A stretch of 60,795 bases of DNA, taken from NCBI RefSeq assembly GCF_005889735.1, contig NZ_VCKY01000031.1, positions 1-60,795 of the forward strand, read 5' to 3'. Below are positions 26,925-38,049 of this stretch, piece after piece. Position 1 is the stretch's first letter, and each line of letters begins with the position of its first letter. Source of the stretch: Nonomuraea turkmeniaca. Its GTDB lineage: Bacteria; Actinomycetota; Actinomycetes; Streptosporangiales; Streptosporangiaceae. The position numbers were made by a program, and so were the translations under genes. The notes below the pieces were generated by a model, which made no database searches, was not told the DNA's origin, and saw only the letters and a list, made by a program, of their open reading frames with translations.

Positions 26925-26974
26925 GACGAGCCCGGTCGAGCCCGGTAGATCACGGTGGCTCGACCGGGCTCGTC
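26925..26974. terminator. Strong bidirectional terminator hairpin
   Basis: A perfect 16-bp inverted repeat (GACGAGCCCGGTCGAG at 26925-26940, complement at 26959-26974) with an 18-nt loop, between the convergent GH95 and katG genes. Confidence 0.8.
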
Positions 26975-26987
26975 GGGTGGAGACGGG

Positions 26988-29573
<2,586 letters not shown>

Positions 29574-29668
29574 ATGGTCAACATAGCCGCCCCCTTCGAC
29601 GAGCAGATACGCGGCCCTGCCCTGCCGTCTGGCTCGCGGCCCCGGGCAGGGGTCGTGCAAGCGAGCAC

Positions 29669-29884
29669 GTGCGCCCGCTCCTGCATGGTTACCTGACCGC
29701 GTGGCGCGAACCGCCCCGCTTGATCACGCCGATCGTGCTGCTGTCCGTACCTGGGACCGTGATCGGGTGGCTCACTCTGCCTCTCGCCACGGGAACCGAT
29801 CTCGCTGTGATCAGCGGCGAGATGGTGCCGGTCGGCCGGCTTGGAATCCCGATGCTCGTCTGGACTGCGATCATCCTCCGGTGA
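29669..29884 (+). CDS. Possible small membrane protein (71 aa), perhaps a remnant
   Basis: A plus-strand frame ending in a GTGA overlap with the repeat-protein gene encodes two hydrophobic segments (LITPIVLLSVPGTVIGWLTL and LGIPMLVWTAIIL). The coding signal is limited to this part; upstream sequence in the same frame looks non-coding. It might be the C-terminal piece of a larger membrane protein. I do not recognise the family. Confidence 0.3.
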   Translation: MRPLLHGYLTAWREPPRLITPIVLLSVPGTVIGWLTLPLATGTDLAVISGEMVPVGRLGIPMLVWTAIILR

Positions 29885-30692
29885 ACGAAGGCCCGGTGCT
29901 GTTCACCGACGAAGGGGGCGAAGGGGCCGCGCTCGCTGTGGCCCCTCGCCCCGATGGCGGCCTCGTAGTGGCGGTCCTCGACTTCGATCCTCAAGGGTGG
30001 GCCGAGTTGTCCTTCTTCTTCTGTCACGATCTGGCGTGCTCGCGGTCCGACCGGAAGTCTGTCGCCAAGCTCAGCCATATCAAGAGACCGCGCCACCAGC
30101 ATCGCCCGCTGGCACTCGCGATCGCGCCGGACGGCACACCCATCGCCGCCCACGCCAATGACGCCACCGGGGGCGTCGATGTCATCACCTGCGACGTTCC
30201 GACGTGCAACCGGCCGCGCGTGACCCAGCCTGCCGCGCGGTGCAGCTCCGCGCCGGCGAGGACGGTGCCGAGAGGGCATCGCTCTCTCTCGCCGTGCGGC
30301 GTGGCGGGCGTCCGCTGATCGCCTATCGCGACATCCGCACCACCGCGAGCGTGCTGCTGAACTGCCGGTCCAAGGAATGCGCACAGGCCGACCGCATCCC
30401 GCTCACCGGGCCGAGCGAGGAACAGCTGACGCCGCCGCCGGCGCTGGCGCTGGACGCGGCAGGACACGCCCGCCTGGCTGTCTGGGACATGCGGACTCGG
30501 CGATTGCTGCTCGTCACCTGCCTGGAAAGCACCTGCTCCTCCAGTGCCGTGGGAGAGTTCGAGCACAACCCCGACGCAACTGAGCTCACCGTCGACGCGC
30601 GCGGCCGACCCGTGATCGCCTGGGTTGACATCGAGAGCGAATTCCGGAAGCGCGAGATCTGGTTCTACACGACCGTGGTCCTCAACCGCTGA
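29881..30692 (+). pseudogene. Repeat (beta-propeller-like) protein with C-x4/5-C blades, frameshifted
   Basis: From GTG 29881 the frame encodes blades of about 45-50 residues, each with a strand-rich core followed by a cysteine pair: FFFCHDLACSR, VITCDVPTCNR, then in another frame LLNCRSKECAQ and LVTCLESTCSS, plus a last blade IAWVDIESEF without cysteines. The first frame runs on to a stop at 30318, while repeats resume one frame over from about 30235, so a single-base indel lies around 30205-30245. The protein would have been about 270 residues. Function unknown; a sequencing error is a possible alternative to decay. Confidence 0.6.
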
Positions 30693-30765
30693 CGTACGAA
30701 CACCTCCCGGTGATCAGCCCTCCCATGGGCACGCCAGGCCTCAGGACGGGCCGGGCTCGCCCACG

Positions 30766-31190
30766 ATCGTGGGCCTGATGCAACATCTGGGCGCGTTCAA
30801 GCAGATCAGCGAGCTCCTCGGGGTCGCGGGCTCGCCGCTGCTCAACCTGCTGGTGCTGTGCTACGTCGCCGGCATCACTTCCTTCGCCGCCAGCTCCATC
30901 GCGGTGTTCCCGACCGTCATGCCCCTCCTGCCGCCCCTGGTGGCCGCCGGCGTCTCCCCCGGTCGGCGGCGTGCTCGCCCTGGCCCTGGCTTCGGTGCTG
31001 GTCGACCTCAACCCGCTCGGCATCACCGGCGGCCTCATCCTCGGCGCCGCCGAGCCCTCGGCGCGATCCCGCCTGTTCCGCCAACTGCTCATCTACGGCC
31101 TGACCTCGATCGTCGTCGCACCCGTCCTGACCTGGGCCGACCGGGCCGTTCTGGCGGCGCTGGCCCGGTGGTCGCCGATGGCGTGTGGAC
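30766..31190 (+). pseudogene. C-terminal remnant of a carboxylate/anion permease
   Basis: Two adjacent frames together encode the last hydrophobic segments of an SLC13/MatC-type permease: LLNLLVLCYVAGITSFAASS and TVMPLLPPLVAAGVSP in one frame, then GVLALALASVLVDLNPLGIT, GGLILGAAE and LLIYGLTSIVVAPVLTWADR in the next. The shift falls in a CCCCC run at about 30957-30962. The 5' two thirds of the gene are missing. Confidence 0.6.
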
Positions 31191-31210
31191 CCGGCGGCCC
31201 CCGCGCCGTT

Positions 31211-32065
31211 TCAAGGTTTGATCGCGACGCCGCCGTAGGCCCAGGCGTGGCCGCCAGGGATGGGTTCCTGGTATGCGGCGGGGTCCGGTCGCCACTCCAC
31301 CACCTCGACGAGACCCGGCTCGACCAGCTGCCAGCCCTCGAAGAAGCGCAGCGTCTCGTCGTGGGTGCGGGGCACCATGGGGGCGGTGCTGTTGTCGTAG
31401 GGCTTGGTGAAGTCCTCGCGGCGCACCTTTGGGGCGAAGTCGAGTGTGATGTGCGACAGCAGCAGGCGACTCCCGCTGGGCACGGCGGCCTTGAGCCGAT
31501 CGACCAGTCCGTACGGATCTTCCTCGTCGGTGACGAAATGCAAGACCCCGGCCAGGATGACGGCCATCGGGCGGGTGAAGTCCATCACCTGCTGGATCTC
31601 AGGGTGGGAGAGTATCTCCTCGGGTTGCCGCAGGTCCGCCTCGACCATGGCGGTCATTCCGGCTGGGTCACCGGCCAGCAGGGCACGGCCGTGCACCAAA
31701 ACGATCGGGTCATTGTCCACATAGGCCACCCGGACCTCGGGATTGACCTCTTGGGCGATCTCATGGGTGTTGTCCTGGGTGGGGATCCCCGTTCCGATGT
31801 CGAGGAACTGGGTGATGCCCGCCTCGGCGGCCAGGTAGCGCACCGCCCGGCCGAGGAAGGCGCGATGCGCGCGCACGCCCTCACGCGTGCCCGGCGACAC
31901 CTCGATGAGCGCCTCGGCAGCCGCGCGATCGGACGCAAAATTGTCCTTGCCCGCCAATAGATAGTCATATATCCGAGCTGGATGGGGAATATGAGGATTG
32001 ATCTTTATGGCGGGATCCTGCGCGTATACGGGGTCTAATGGGTCCGTCCCGCCGCTGTATGTCAT
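31211..32065 (-). CDS. S-adenosyl methyltransferase, DUF574 family
   Basis: A 284-residue SAM-dependent methyltransferase of the actinobacterial DUF574 (PF04672-type) family. HPARIYDYLLAGKDNFASDR is the family's N-terminal hallmark, FLDIGTGIPTQDN the SAM-binding motif I and VAYVDNDPIVL motif II. ATG 32065 is chosen because AAGGGAG precedes it; the frame extends upstream without similarity. The family is expanded in sporulating actinobacteria; the methyl acceptor is unknown. The neighbours do not suggest a pathway. Confidence 0.9.
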   Translation of the reverse strand: MTYSGGTDPLDPVYAQDPAIKINPHIPHPARIYDYLLAGKDNFASDRAAAEALIEVSPGTREGVRAHRAFLGRAVRYLAAEAGITQFLDIGTGIPTQDNTHEIAQEVNPEVRVAYVDNDPIVLVHGRALLAGDPAGMTAMVEADLRQPEEILSHPEIQQVMDFTRPMAVILAGVLHFVTDEEDPYGLVDRLKAAVPSGSRLLLSHITLDFAPKVRREDFTKPYDNSTAPMVPRTHDETLRFFEGWQLVEPGLVEVVEWRPDPAAYQEPIPGGHAWAYGGVAIKP

Positions 32066-33070
32066 CTTCTCTCCCTTATAGTCGGCAATTACCGCCGGGC
32101 GTGGCCCTTTCGTTGTCCGGTCCGGGACCACCGCGCAGGCCGCTCGCGAAGTCAAACAGCAGCCGCCACCGGTCTGCAAGGCCGTGCGGCACCGGCCCGA
32201 TCGGGTCCTTGAAGAATGCCGGCTCGGGCAGCGCGCCCGCGCGACCTGCGTCGTACGCGGCGGCGGCCGAGAAAGTCCTCGAAGGTGACCAGGTCCGCAC
32301 TCGCAGGTTCCGCGTCTCGGCTCCGGTGCTCATAGGGCTCCCAAGGTTCAGTGGGTCCTGTCCGCCGATCCGGGCGAGTCGATCGGCAGCTCCGCGGCGG
32401 AGCCGGGGTCGGCGACGACGGCGCACCGCGGCCTCGCCTCATGGGAGGACGGGAGCTCTCCTGCCGGCCTCCGAAGCACTCATCATCGAGCACGGACATG
32501 GGATGTCTTTTTACGGCCAAACCTGTGCCAATGTCCAGAGCTCACGGAGAATAGGCGAAACGAAGTGTTCCAGGCGGTGGTCACGCGGTCTCCGGTTGAA
32601 GTCGCCGCTTCTTGACGGAGAGGGGTACGTCCCATGTCTCTCCGGCGCACCCCCTGAAAGTTTCATGCCAGATGCGCCCGCGGCCTCTCATACCTTCTTC
32701 GCCCAGAAGCCCTTTGCGGCCTCATCGAGGACCGCCGGTCCGCCGTTCTCGCGGTCACCGTTGACGGCTGCGGCAGGCAGGATCGGCGACAGCAGCACCG
32801 GCCGGGTGATGGAGCCGAAGGCGGCACCCCTCTGGGACCAGAGAGCGGCACTGGCGACAATACGTCGGCGCGCGCCTTGCCCTGACTGCATGCTTCACGT
32901 CAGGAAGGAGCCCACCCCATGTCCCGACGTCCGTGGCTGACGACGCTGGCCACCGTGGTGCACGCGAGCACGCAGGGAGCACGCTGACACCATCCATGAT
33001 CGCCGCCAACTGGGGGGCAGCAGGTACCGGCTGAGGAGTCGCCGCGGGCCAGGGGCACCACGATCCGGCG
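32066..33070. other. One-kilobase stretch without recognisable gene
   Basis: No open frame here is convincing. A minus-strand frame 32076-32333 (85 aa, MSTGAETRNLRV...) and another at 32688-32891 (ending AVLDEAAKGFWAKKV) have some protein-like composition but I recognise neither and both may be fragments. The region contains two sequences resembling the fucose-locus operator (32495-32507 and 32627-32638). Confidence 0.4.
32495..32507. promoter_or_regulatory. Orphan copy of the GntR-like operator
   Basis: GACATGGGATGTC is the reverse complement form of the GACATCCCATGT(T/C) core in the fucose locus. A second, weaker match ACGTCCCATGTC lies at 32627-32638. No intact gene is placed to use them. 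A common regulator is inference from 12-13 matching bases. Confidence 0.4.
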
Positions 33071-34054
33071 TCATCGGGGCGGCTCTTCGCCGCAGAGTGC
33101 TCGGCGGAGGGCATTGTGCCGGTAGCCGCGGACTCGAACGCTCAGCTCGGCGTCGGGCGCGAGGGTTTCACCGCCGTGGATGCCGCCTGGATAGACGTGC
33201 AGTTCGACGGGAACGCCGGCCCAGGACAGCCGGCGCGCGAAATCGATCGCCTCGTCGCGCAACAGGTCGAGGTCGCCGACGTCGACGTACGCCGGCGGCA
33301 GGCCGGAGAGATCGCCGGCGCGCGCCGGCGCGGCGTACGGCGGCACCCGGTCTGTGCCGAAGTCCTCGCCGAGCAGCGCCCGCCAGGCCTGGATGTTGGC
33401 CTCACGACTCCACGCGCCGAAGCCGGTGTTGGCCGTGGCCGAAGGGGTCGACGACAGGTCGTCCAGCATGGGGGACACCAGCATCTGGTGGGCGATGGCC
33501 GGGCTGCCGCGGTCGCGGGACAGCAACGCCACCGCCGCGGCCAGCCCGCCGCCCGCGCTCGTCCCGTAGAGACCGATCAGGCCGGGGTCGATCCCGAGCT
33601 CGCGGTGCCGGTCCGCGACCGCCACGAGCCCCGCGTAGCAGTCGTCCAGCGCCGCGGGGTACGGGTTCTCCGGTGCCAGCCGGTACTCGACCGCGACGAC
33701 GACAAAGCCGGTCGCCCGGGCCAGCCCGATGGCCTTCGCATGATCGCCGTCGACGCTGCCCGCCACCATGCCGCCACCGTGAATGTAGTAGACGCAGGGC
33801 GACTGCCGGGTGCTCGCATGCGGCCGGTACACACGCACCAGCACCGGCGTCGCCACACCGTGAGTGATCGACAGGTCGTACACGTCGATGTCGCCGGGCA
33901 CGACCGGGGCGGCTCGCAGAGCGGTCAACTCGGCCTGCCGCCTGCGCCGCTCGGGAATGTCCCTGATACCACTCAGACCTTGGGGACCGACCAGCTGCAG
34001 GTACTGATCGAGGCGCGCGCGGACCTGAGGATCGATGCGCTCGGTGATGTCCAC
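33071..34054 (-). CDS. Alpha/beta hydrolase, hormone-sensitive lipase family
   Basis: A 327-residue esterase of the HSL (bacterial family IV) type. The oxyanion motif HGGG is in YYIHGGGMVAGS, the nucleophile in YGTSAGGGLAAA, the acid in VDVGDLDLLRDE and the base in VYPGGIHGGE. These enzymes hydrolyse short-chain acyl esters. Two starts are possible: TTG 34063, or GTG 34054, which has AGG nine nt upstream; I use the GTG. Convergence with nothing downstream and separation from the LysR gene by about 60 bp on the same strand suggest independent transcription. Confidence 0.88.
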   Translation of the reverse strand: MDITERIDPQVRARLDQYLQLVGPQGLSGIRDIPERRRRQAELTALRAAPVVPGDIDVYDLSITHGVATPVLVRVYRPHASTRQSPCVYYIHGGGMVAGSVDGDHAKAIGLARATGFVVVAVEYRLAPENPYPAALDDCYAGLVAVADRHRELGIDPGLIGLYGTSAGGGLAAAVALLSRDRGSPAIAHQMLVSPMLDDLSSTPSATANTGFGAWSREANIQAWRALLGEDFGTDRVPPYAAPARAGDLSGLPPAYVDVGDLDLLRDEAIDFARRLSWAGVPVELHVYPGGIHGGETLAPDAELSVRVRGYRHNALRRALCGEEPPR

Positions 34055-34117
34055 GGTAGGCAACCTAGGAATCGGGGTGGCGGTTGGACAATGCCGTCAA
34101 CGGCAAAGCGACCTTTC

Positions 34118-35044
34118 TCAGCGGGAAAGCGCCGGCTCACCGGAGCCGGCGATGCGGTCCGGCAGTCGCGCCGCCAGATGGTCGACCAGCTCGCTGATCC
34201 GTCGGGGCATGTGGACGTCGTCGGACAGGAGCGCGTAGATGTCGGCAGGCGGTGTCGGTACCTCGGGCAGCACGCGCACCAGGGCGCCGCTCTCGAGGTG
34301 AGACCGGATCTGCCATTCCGAGCGCATGATCACCCCACGGCCCTGCAGTGCCCAGTCGGTGACGATGTCCCCGTCATTGCTGGACAGACGGCCGTGGACG
34401 CGTATCTGGCGCGGGTTCCCGGCATCGCCGAAGCGCCACAGGGCGAAGTCGCCCTCGTTCTCGCGGAGCACGATGCAGTCGTGGTCGGCCAGGTCCTCCA
34501 CGCGTTCGGGCGTTCCGCTCCGTTCCAGGTAGGAGGGTGCGGCGCAGGGAACTCGACGGTTCTCCGCCAGCCGGCGCATCCGCAGGGAGGAGTCCGGGGG
34601 CGTTCCGACGTGGACGGCCAGGTCGAACTCGCGACGGTGCGGCCGCAGGGGCAGCGCCGTCGTGCGCAGCTGGATGCTCAGCTGGGGATGCCGGGCGGTG
34701 AACTCGCCGAGCAGCGGCGCCACGTGCGCGCGTCCGAGGCCCACGGTCGCCTGGACCACGACGGAGCCCCGCAGGTCGCCGGAGCGATGGGTGACCAGGT
34801 CCTCGAGTTCGCGGACCTGGTCGAGGATCGTCTCCAGGCGCGCGGCGTAGACCTCCCCCTCGGGGGTCAGCGCGAGCCGGCGCGTGCCGCGGTGCACCAG
34901 ACGTACGTCGAGCCGGCGTTCCAGGGCGCTGAGGCGCTTGCTGACGACAGGCAGGGAGCAGTCCAGCTCGCGGGCGGCCGCCGTGAGCGTTTCGCTGGAG
35001 GCGACCACCTGGAAGAAGTGGAGGTCGTCCATCGAGGTGGTCAT
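34118..35044 (-). CDS. LysR family transcriptional regulator
   Basis: A 308-residue LysR regulator: HTH at residues 8-65 (FFQVVASSETLTAAARELDC, VVSKRLSALERRL) followed by the two-lobed effector domain. It is divergent from the tartrate/malate-type dehydrogenase at 35206, the classical LysR target layout, and an inverted repeat lies in the 161-bp gap. It probably activates that gene in response to a hydroxy-dicarboxylate. Start ATG 35044; an in-frame ATG 12 nt later is also possible. Confidence 0.9.
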   Translation of the reverse strand: MTTSMDDLHFFQVVASSETLTAAARELDCSLPVVSKRLSALERRLDVRLVHRGTRRLALTPEGEVYAARLETILDQVRELEDLVTHRSGDLRGSVVVQATVGLGRAHVAPLLGEFTARHPQLSIQLRTTALPLRPHRREFDLAVHVGTPPDSSLRMRRLAENRRVPCAAPSYLERSGTPERVEDLADHDCIVLRENEGDFALWRFGDAGNPRQIRVHGRLSSNDGDIVTDWALQGRGVIMRSEWQIRSHLESGALVRVLPEVPTPPADIYALLSDDVHMPRRISELVDHLAARLPDRIAGSGEPALSR

Positions 35045-35089
35045 CGCGTCGCACCGCGGCGGGTGTGGCGCCGGGGTCTTTCCATGAGC

Positions 35090-35111
35090 GAAAGGATAGG
35101 TTGCTCCCTTC
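35090..35111. promoter_or_regulatory. Candidate LysR box
   Basis: GAAAGGA (35090-35096) and TCCCTTC (35105-35111) form an inverted repeat with one mismatch and an 8-bp centre, between the divergent LysR and dehydrogenase genes. Confidence 0.4.
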
Positions 35112-35205
35112 GTTCTTGTTGCGGCGTTTTCCGCCGACGAAGGTGGAGGCGCACCCGCCGGCCGGACCGGGTGCGTGCACTGTCGACGAGGCCGGAGGAG
35201 CGCCT

Positions 35206-36330
35206 GTGTCCCACCGTTACCGCATCGCGGTCATCCCGGGCGACGGCATCGGAGGCGAGGTCGTCCCGGAAGGGCTGCGGTGCCTGCGGGCCGCCGCGGA
35301 GACCTATGGATTCGAGCTGGAGACCGTCGAGTTCGGGTTCGCCTGCGCCGACTACTGGGTGCGGCACGGCGAGATGTTGCCGCCGGACTGGCGGGAGGTG
35401 CTCGGCGGCTTCGACGCGATCTTCTTCGGCGCGGTCGGCTGGCCCGAGGTCGTGCCCGACCACGTGTCGCTGTGGGGCAGCCTGCTGAAGTTCCGTCGTG
35501 AGTTCGACCAGTACGTCAACCTGCGGCCGGTACGGCTGCTGCGCGGGGTGCGCAGCCCGCTGCGTGACCGCGAGCCGGGCGACATCGACTTCCTGGTCGT
35601 CCGCGAGAACACCGAGGGCGAGTACTCGAACATCGGGGGCCGGATCTTCGAGGGCACCGACCGCGAGACGGTCGTGCAGGAGACCGTGATGACCCGAACC
35701 GGGGTGGACCGGGTGCTGCGGTACGCGTTCGAGCTGGCCGGCTCCCGGCCACGCAAGCACCTGACGTGGGCGACCAAGAGCAACGGCATCTCCATCACGA
35801 TGCCGTACTGGGACGAGCGCGCGGCCGCGATGGCGGAGCGGTACCCGGACGTGGTCGCGGACAAGGACCACATCGACATCCTCGCGGCCAAGTTCGTCCT
35901 GCGCCCCGAGCAGTACGACGTCGTCGTCGCCAGCAACCTCTTCGGGGACATCCTCTCCGACCTCGGACCAGCGTGCGCGGGGACGATCGGGATCGCACCT
36001 AGCGCCAACATCAACCCGGATCGCACCTGGCCAAGCCTGTTCGAGCCGGTGCACGGCTCGGCTCCCGACATCGCCGGACGCGGGATCGCCAACCCGGTCG
36101 GTCAGATCTGGAGCGGCGCCATGATGCTCGACCACCTGGGAGAGCCCGCCGCGGCGGCGCGGATCGTGGCCGCGATCGAGAGCGTGCTCGACGAGCAGCC
36201 GGAGGTGGTCACTCCCGACCTCGGCGGCTCTGGGACGACCGCGCGTCTCGGCACGGCGATCGCCGCCGAGATCGCGACCGGGGCATCCGGGCAACGCGGT
36301 TCGCAGCCGAAGGACACCACGACATCATGA
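35206..36330 (+). CDS. Tartrate/D-malate dehydrogenase-type decarboxylating dehydrogenase
   Basis: A 374-residue member of the isopropylmalate/isocitrate dehydrogenase family closest to tartrate dehydrogenase (TtuC/DmlA). IAVIPGDGIGGEV is the N-terminal strand, VRENTEGEYSNIGG the substrate loop, NLFGDILSDLGPACAG carries metal-binding aspartates, and EPVHGSAPDIAG the NAD site. It probably oxidises and decarboxylates tartrate, malate or a related 2-hydroxy diacid. Start GTG 35206 has GGAGGAG 5 nt upstream. Its stop overlaps the start of a decayed hydantoinase gene (ATGA), so it once headed a longer operon. Confidence 0.88.
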   Translation: MSHRYRIAVIPGDGIGGEVVPEGLRCLRAAAETYGFELETVEFGFACADYWVRHGEMLPPDWREVLGGFDAIFFGAVGWPEVVPDHVSLWGSLLKFRREFDQYVNLRPVRLLRGVRSPLRDREPGDIDFLVVRENTEGEYSNIGGRIFEGTDRETVVQETVMTRTGVDRVLRYAFELAGSRPRKHLTWATKSNGISITMPYWDERAAAMAERYPDVVADKDHIDILAAKFVLRPEQYDVVVASNLFGDILSDLGPACAGTIGIAPSANINPDRTWPSLFEPVHGSAPDIAGRGIANPVGQIWSGAMMLDHLGEPAAAARIVAAIESVLDEQPEVVTPDLGGSGTTARLGTAIAAEIATGASGQRGSQPKDTTTS

Positions 36331-36841
36331 CACCATCCTTCTCCGACCCGATCGGCCTGGAAGTCCGGTGGGACCGGCTCGCCGCCGCGACCGACGAGGC
36401 CGCCTCGACGATGCTGCGCACGGCCGTTCTCGACCATCGTCCGCGAGTCCAACGACTACACCGTCGTCCTGATGGACCGCCAGGGACGCACCATGGCGGA
36501 GTCGCGCGCCGGCATCCCCGGTTTCGCGGCCCTGATGAGCTCCCTCAGCGCCGTGGTCCTGGACAGGTTCCCGGCCCGCGAACGGCAGGACGGCGACTGC
36601 GTCACCACCGACGACCCGTGGATCGCGACGGGACACCTGCCCGACATCGCCATGATCACCCCGATCTTCCACGGGGGCGTGCTCGTCGGCTTTGCCGGGA
36701 CCGCGGCGCATTCCCCCGACATCGGCGGCACGCCGTCCATGGGAGCCACCGATCTGATCTCGGAGGGCATCCCGATCCCGCCGTTGCGGCTGTTCCGGGC
36801 CGACGGGGTGGAGCAGGGAGTCAACGCCTCCACCGGCATGC
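36327..36841 (+). pseudogene. hyuB-type hydantoinase/oxoprolinase B subunit, N-terminal remnant
   Basis: The ATG at 36327 (overlapping the dehydrogenase stop) begins a HyuB protein: DPIGLEVRWDRLAAATDEAA and STMLRTA, then a one-base insertion at about 36425, and the frame continues as FSTIVRESNDYTVVLMDRQG and DPWIATGHLPDIAMITPIF up to VEQGVNASTG. Only about 170 of the usual 550-600 residues remain before sequence switches to a HyuA C-terminus. Confidence 0.75.
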
Positions 36842-37171
36842 GAAAAGACCTACCGCGCGACGTTCGGTCGCTCCCTCGACGGACCCGCGGAAGTCGTCAA
36901 CTGGCGGCTTTCGGCACCACTGCCCGGCCACGACATCCCCGTGGGATGTGCGCCCGTCGCCGGCGACCCCCGGCGCGGGGTACGCGAGGTGTGGCTCACC
37001 GGGCACGGCCGGCTCCAGGCGACGGTCTGGGACCGGTACCGCCTGCGACCGGGAACGGAGATCACGGGGCCGGCGGTCTTCGAGGAGCGGGAGTCCTCGT
37101 GCTGTTTCGGACCGGAGTGCCGCATCCGGGTCGACCGTGATCTGACACTCCTCGTCGACCTCGCGCGCTGA
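36842..37171 (+). pseudogene. hyuA-type hydantoinase/oxoprolinase A subunit, C-terminal remnant
   Basis: Immediately after the hyuB fragment, in another frame, lies the last 109 codons of a HyuA protein: TFGRSLDGPAEVVNWRLSA, then VWDRYRLRPGTEITGPAVFE and a beta-rich end. The order hyuB'-'hyuA implies an original dehydrogenase-hyuB-hyuA operon with one deletion of roughly 2.5-3 kb running from inside hyuB to inside hyuA. Confidence 0.75.
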
Positions 37172-37195
37172 CCTCAGGCGGCCGGCCATGGTCCT

Positions 37196-37939
37196 TCAGG
37201 ACCGGACGACGGAAGCCACCGCCGGTGTCGTGGGCGCGGCGAGCAGGTCCCCGAGCCCGCCACGGGCGTCCTCGATCACGAGCGCCTCGGCCGCCGCCGA
37301 GTCACGCGCCCGCAACGCCCGGACGAGCGCCCGATGGCTCGTGTAGCGGTGCAGGCCGAACTCGGCGTCGCGGCTGATCCGTTCGATCAGCCTGGCCCGG
37401 CGCTCCGGCCACGAGAACACCCGGGTCTGGTCGAGCAGACGCACGAGGACCGGGTTGCCGGCGCAGGACTCGACGACCTCGTTGAAGCGCTGCATGGCGT
37501 CGAGCAGCCGGCCGAGGTGCCGCGACAGCTCCTGCCCGGCCTTCTGGCGCTGCTTGATGAGGATCAGCAGGTCGTCGGCTTCGTCGAGGATGGCGTCGAG
37601 CTGGTCCAGTTGCTCCGGGGACGCGTGCCGGGCGGCGAAGCGGGCCACCATCCCGCGCAGGGCCACCTCGACCTCGGCGAGATCCTGTATGGCGACGTCG
37701 CCGAACGTGGCGACCTGCACCGTCCTCGGTCCCGTCCGTTCGAGCAGGCCGTCCTGCTCCAGGCGCCGGATGGCCTCGCGCACCGGCGTCGGGCTGACCG
37801 ACAACCGCTCGGCGAGCCCCCGTTCGGTGACCTTCTGACCGGGACGTAGCTCTCCGATCGTGATCGCGTCGCGGATGGCGCGGTACGCGCGGTCGGCCAG
37901 GGTGCCGGCCGTCAGGCCCTTCAACGTCTCATCCGCCAT
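37196..37939 (-). CDS. GntR family regulator, FCD type
   Basis: A 247-residue GntR/FCD regulator: winged HTH in residues 15-80 (ELRPGQKVTERGLAERLSVS, PTPVREAIRRLEQDG) and a C-terminal FCD domain rich in helices, including LHRYTSHRALVRALRARDSA. It is divergent from the MFS transporter operon at 38050, with two perfect palindromes in the gap, and probably represses that operon until an organic-acid ligand binds. Confidence 0.9.
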   Translation of the reverse strand: MADETLKGLTAGTLADRAYRAIRDAITIGELRPGQKVTERGLAERLSVSPTPVREAIRRLEQDGLLERTGPRTVQVATFGDVAIQDLAEVEVALRGMVARFAARHASPEQLDQLDAILDEADDLLILIKQRQKAGQELSRHLGRLLDAMQRFNEVVESCAGNPVLVRLLDQTRVFSWPERRARLIERISRDAEFGLHRYTSHRALVRALRARDSAAAEALVIEDARGGLGDLLAAPTTPAVASVVRS

Positions 37940-37953
37940 GCGAGCAGTCTATC

Positions 37954-37963
37954 TGCCATGGCA
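37954..37963. promoter_or_regulatory. Palindrome, candidate GntR operator 1
   Basis: TGCCATGGCA, a perfect 10-bp palindrome 15-24 bp upstream of the GntR start. Confidence 0.4.
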
Positions 37964-37989
37964 AAGCTCGATTGGGACTATTGACCGTC

Positions 37990-38001
37990 TTGCTATAGCA
38001 A
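37990..38001. promoter_or_regulatory. Palindrome, candidate GntR operator 2
   Basis: TTGCTATAGCAA, a perfect 12-bp palindrome about 49-60 bp before the MFS start and centred 37 bp from the first palindrome. Confidence 0.5.
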
Positions 38002-38049
38002 CCGTAGCGTGGTGCTCGCCACAACGGCGGAGTGAAGGGAAGGTGTGCA

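Noticed and set aside
32688..32891. Minus-strand 67-residue frame ending AVLDEAAKGFWAKKV
   Set aside because: Looks partly protein-like but no family, start signal or neighbour supports it; recorded only as part of the gene-poor stretch.
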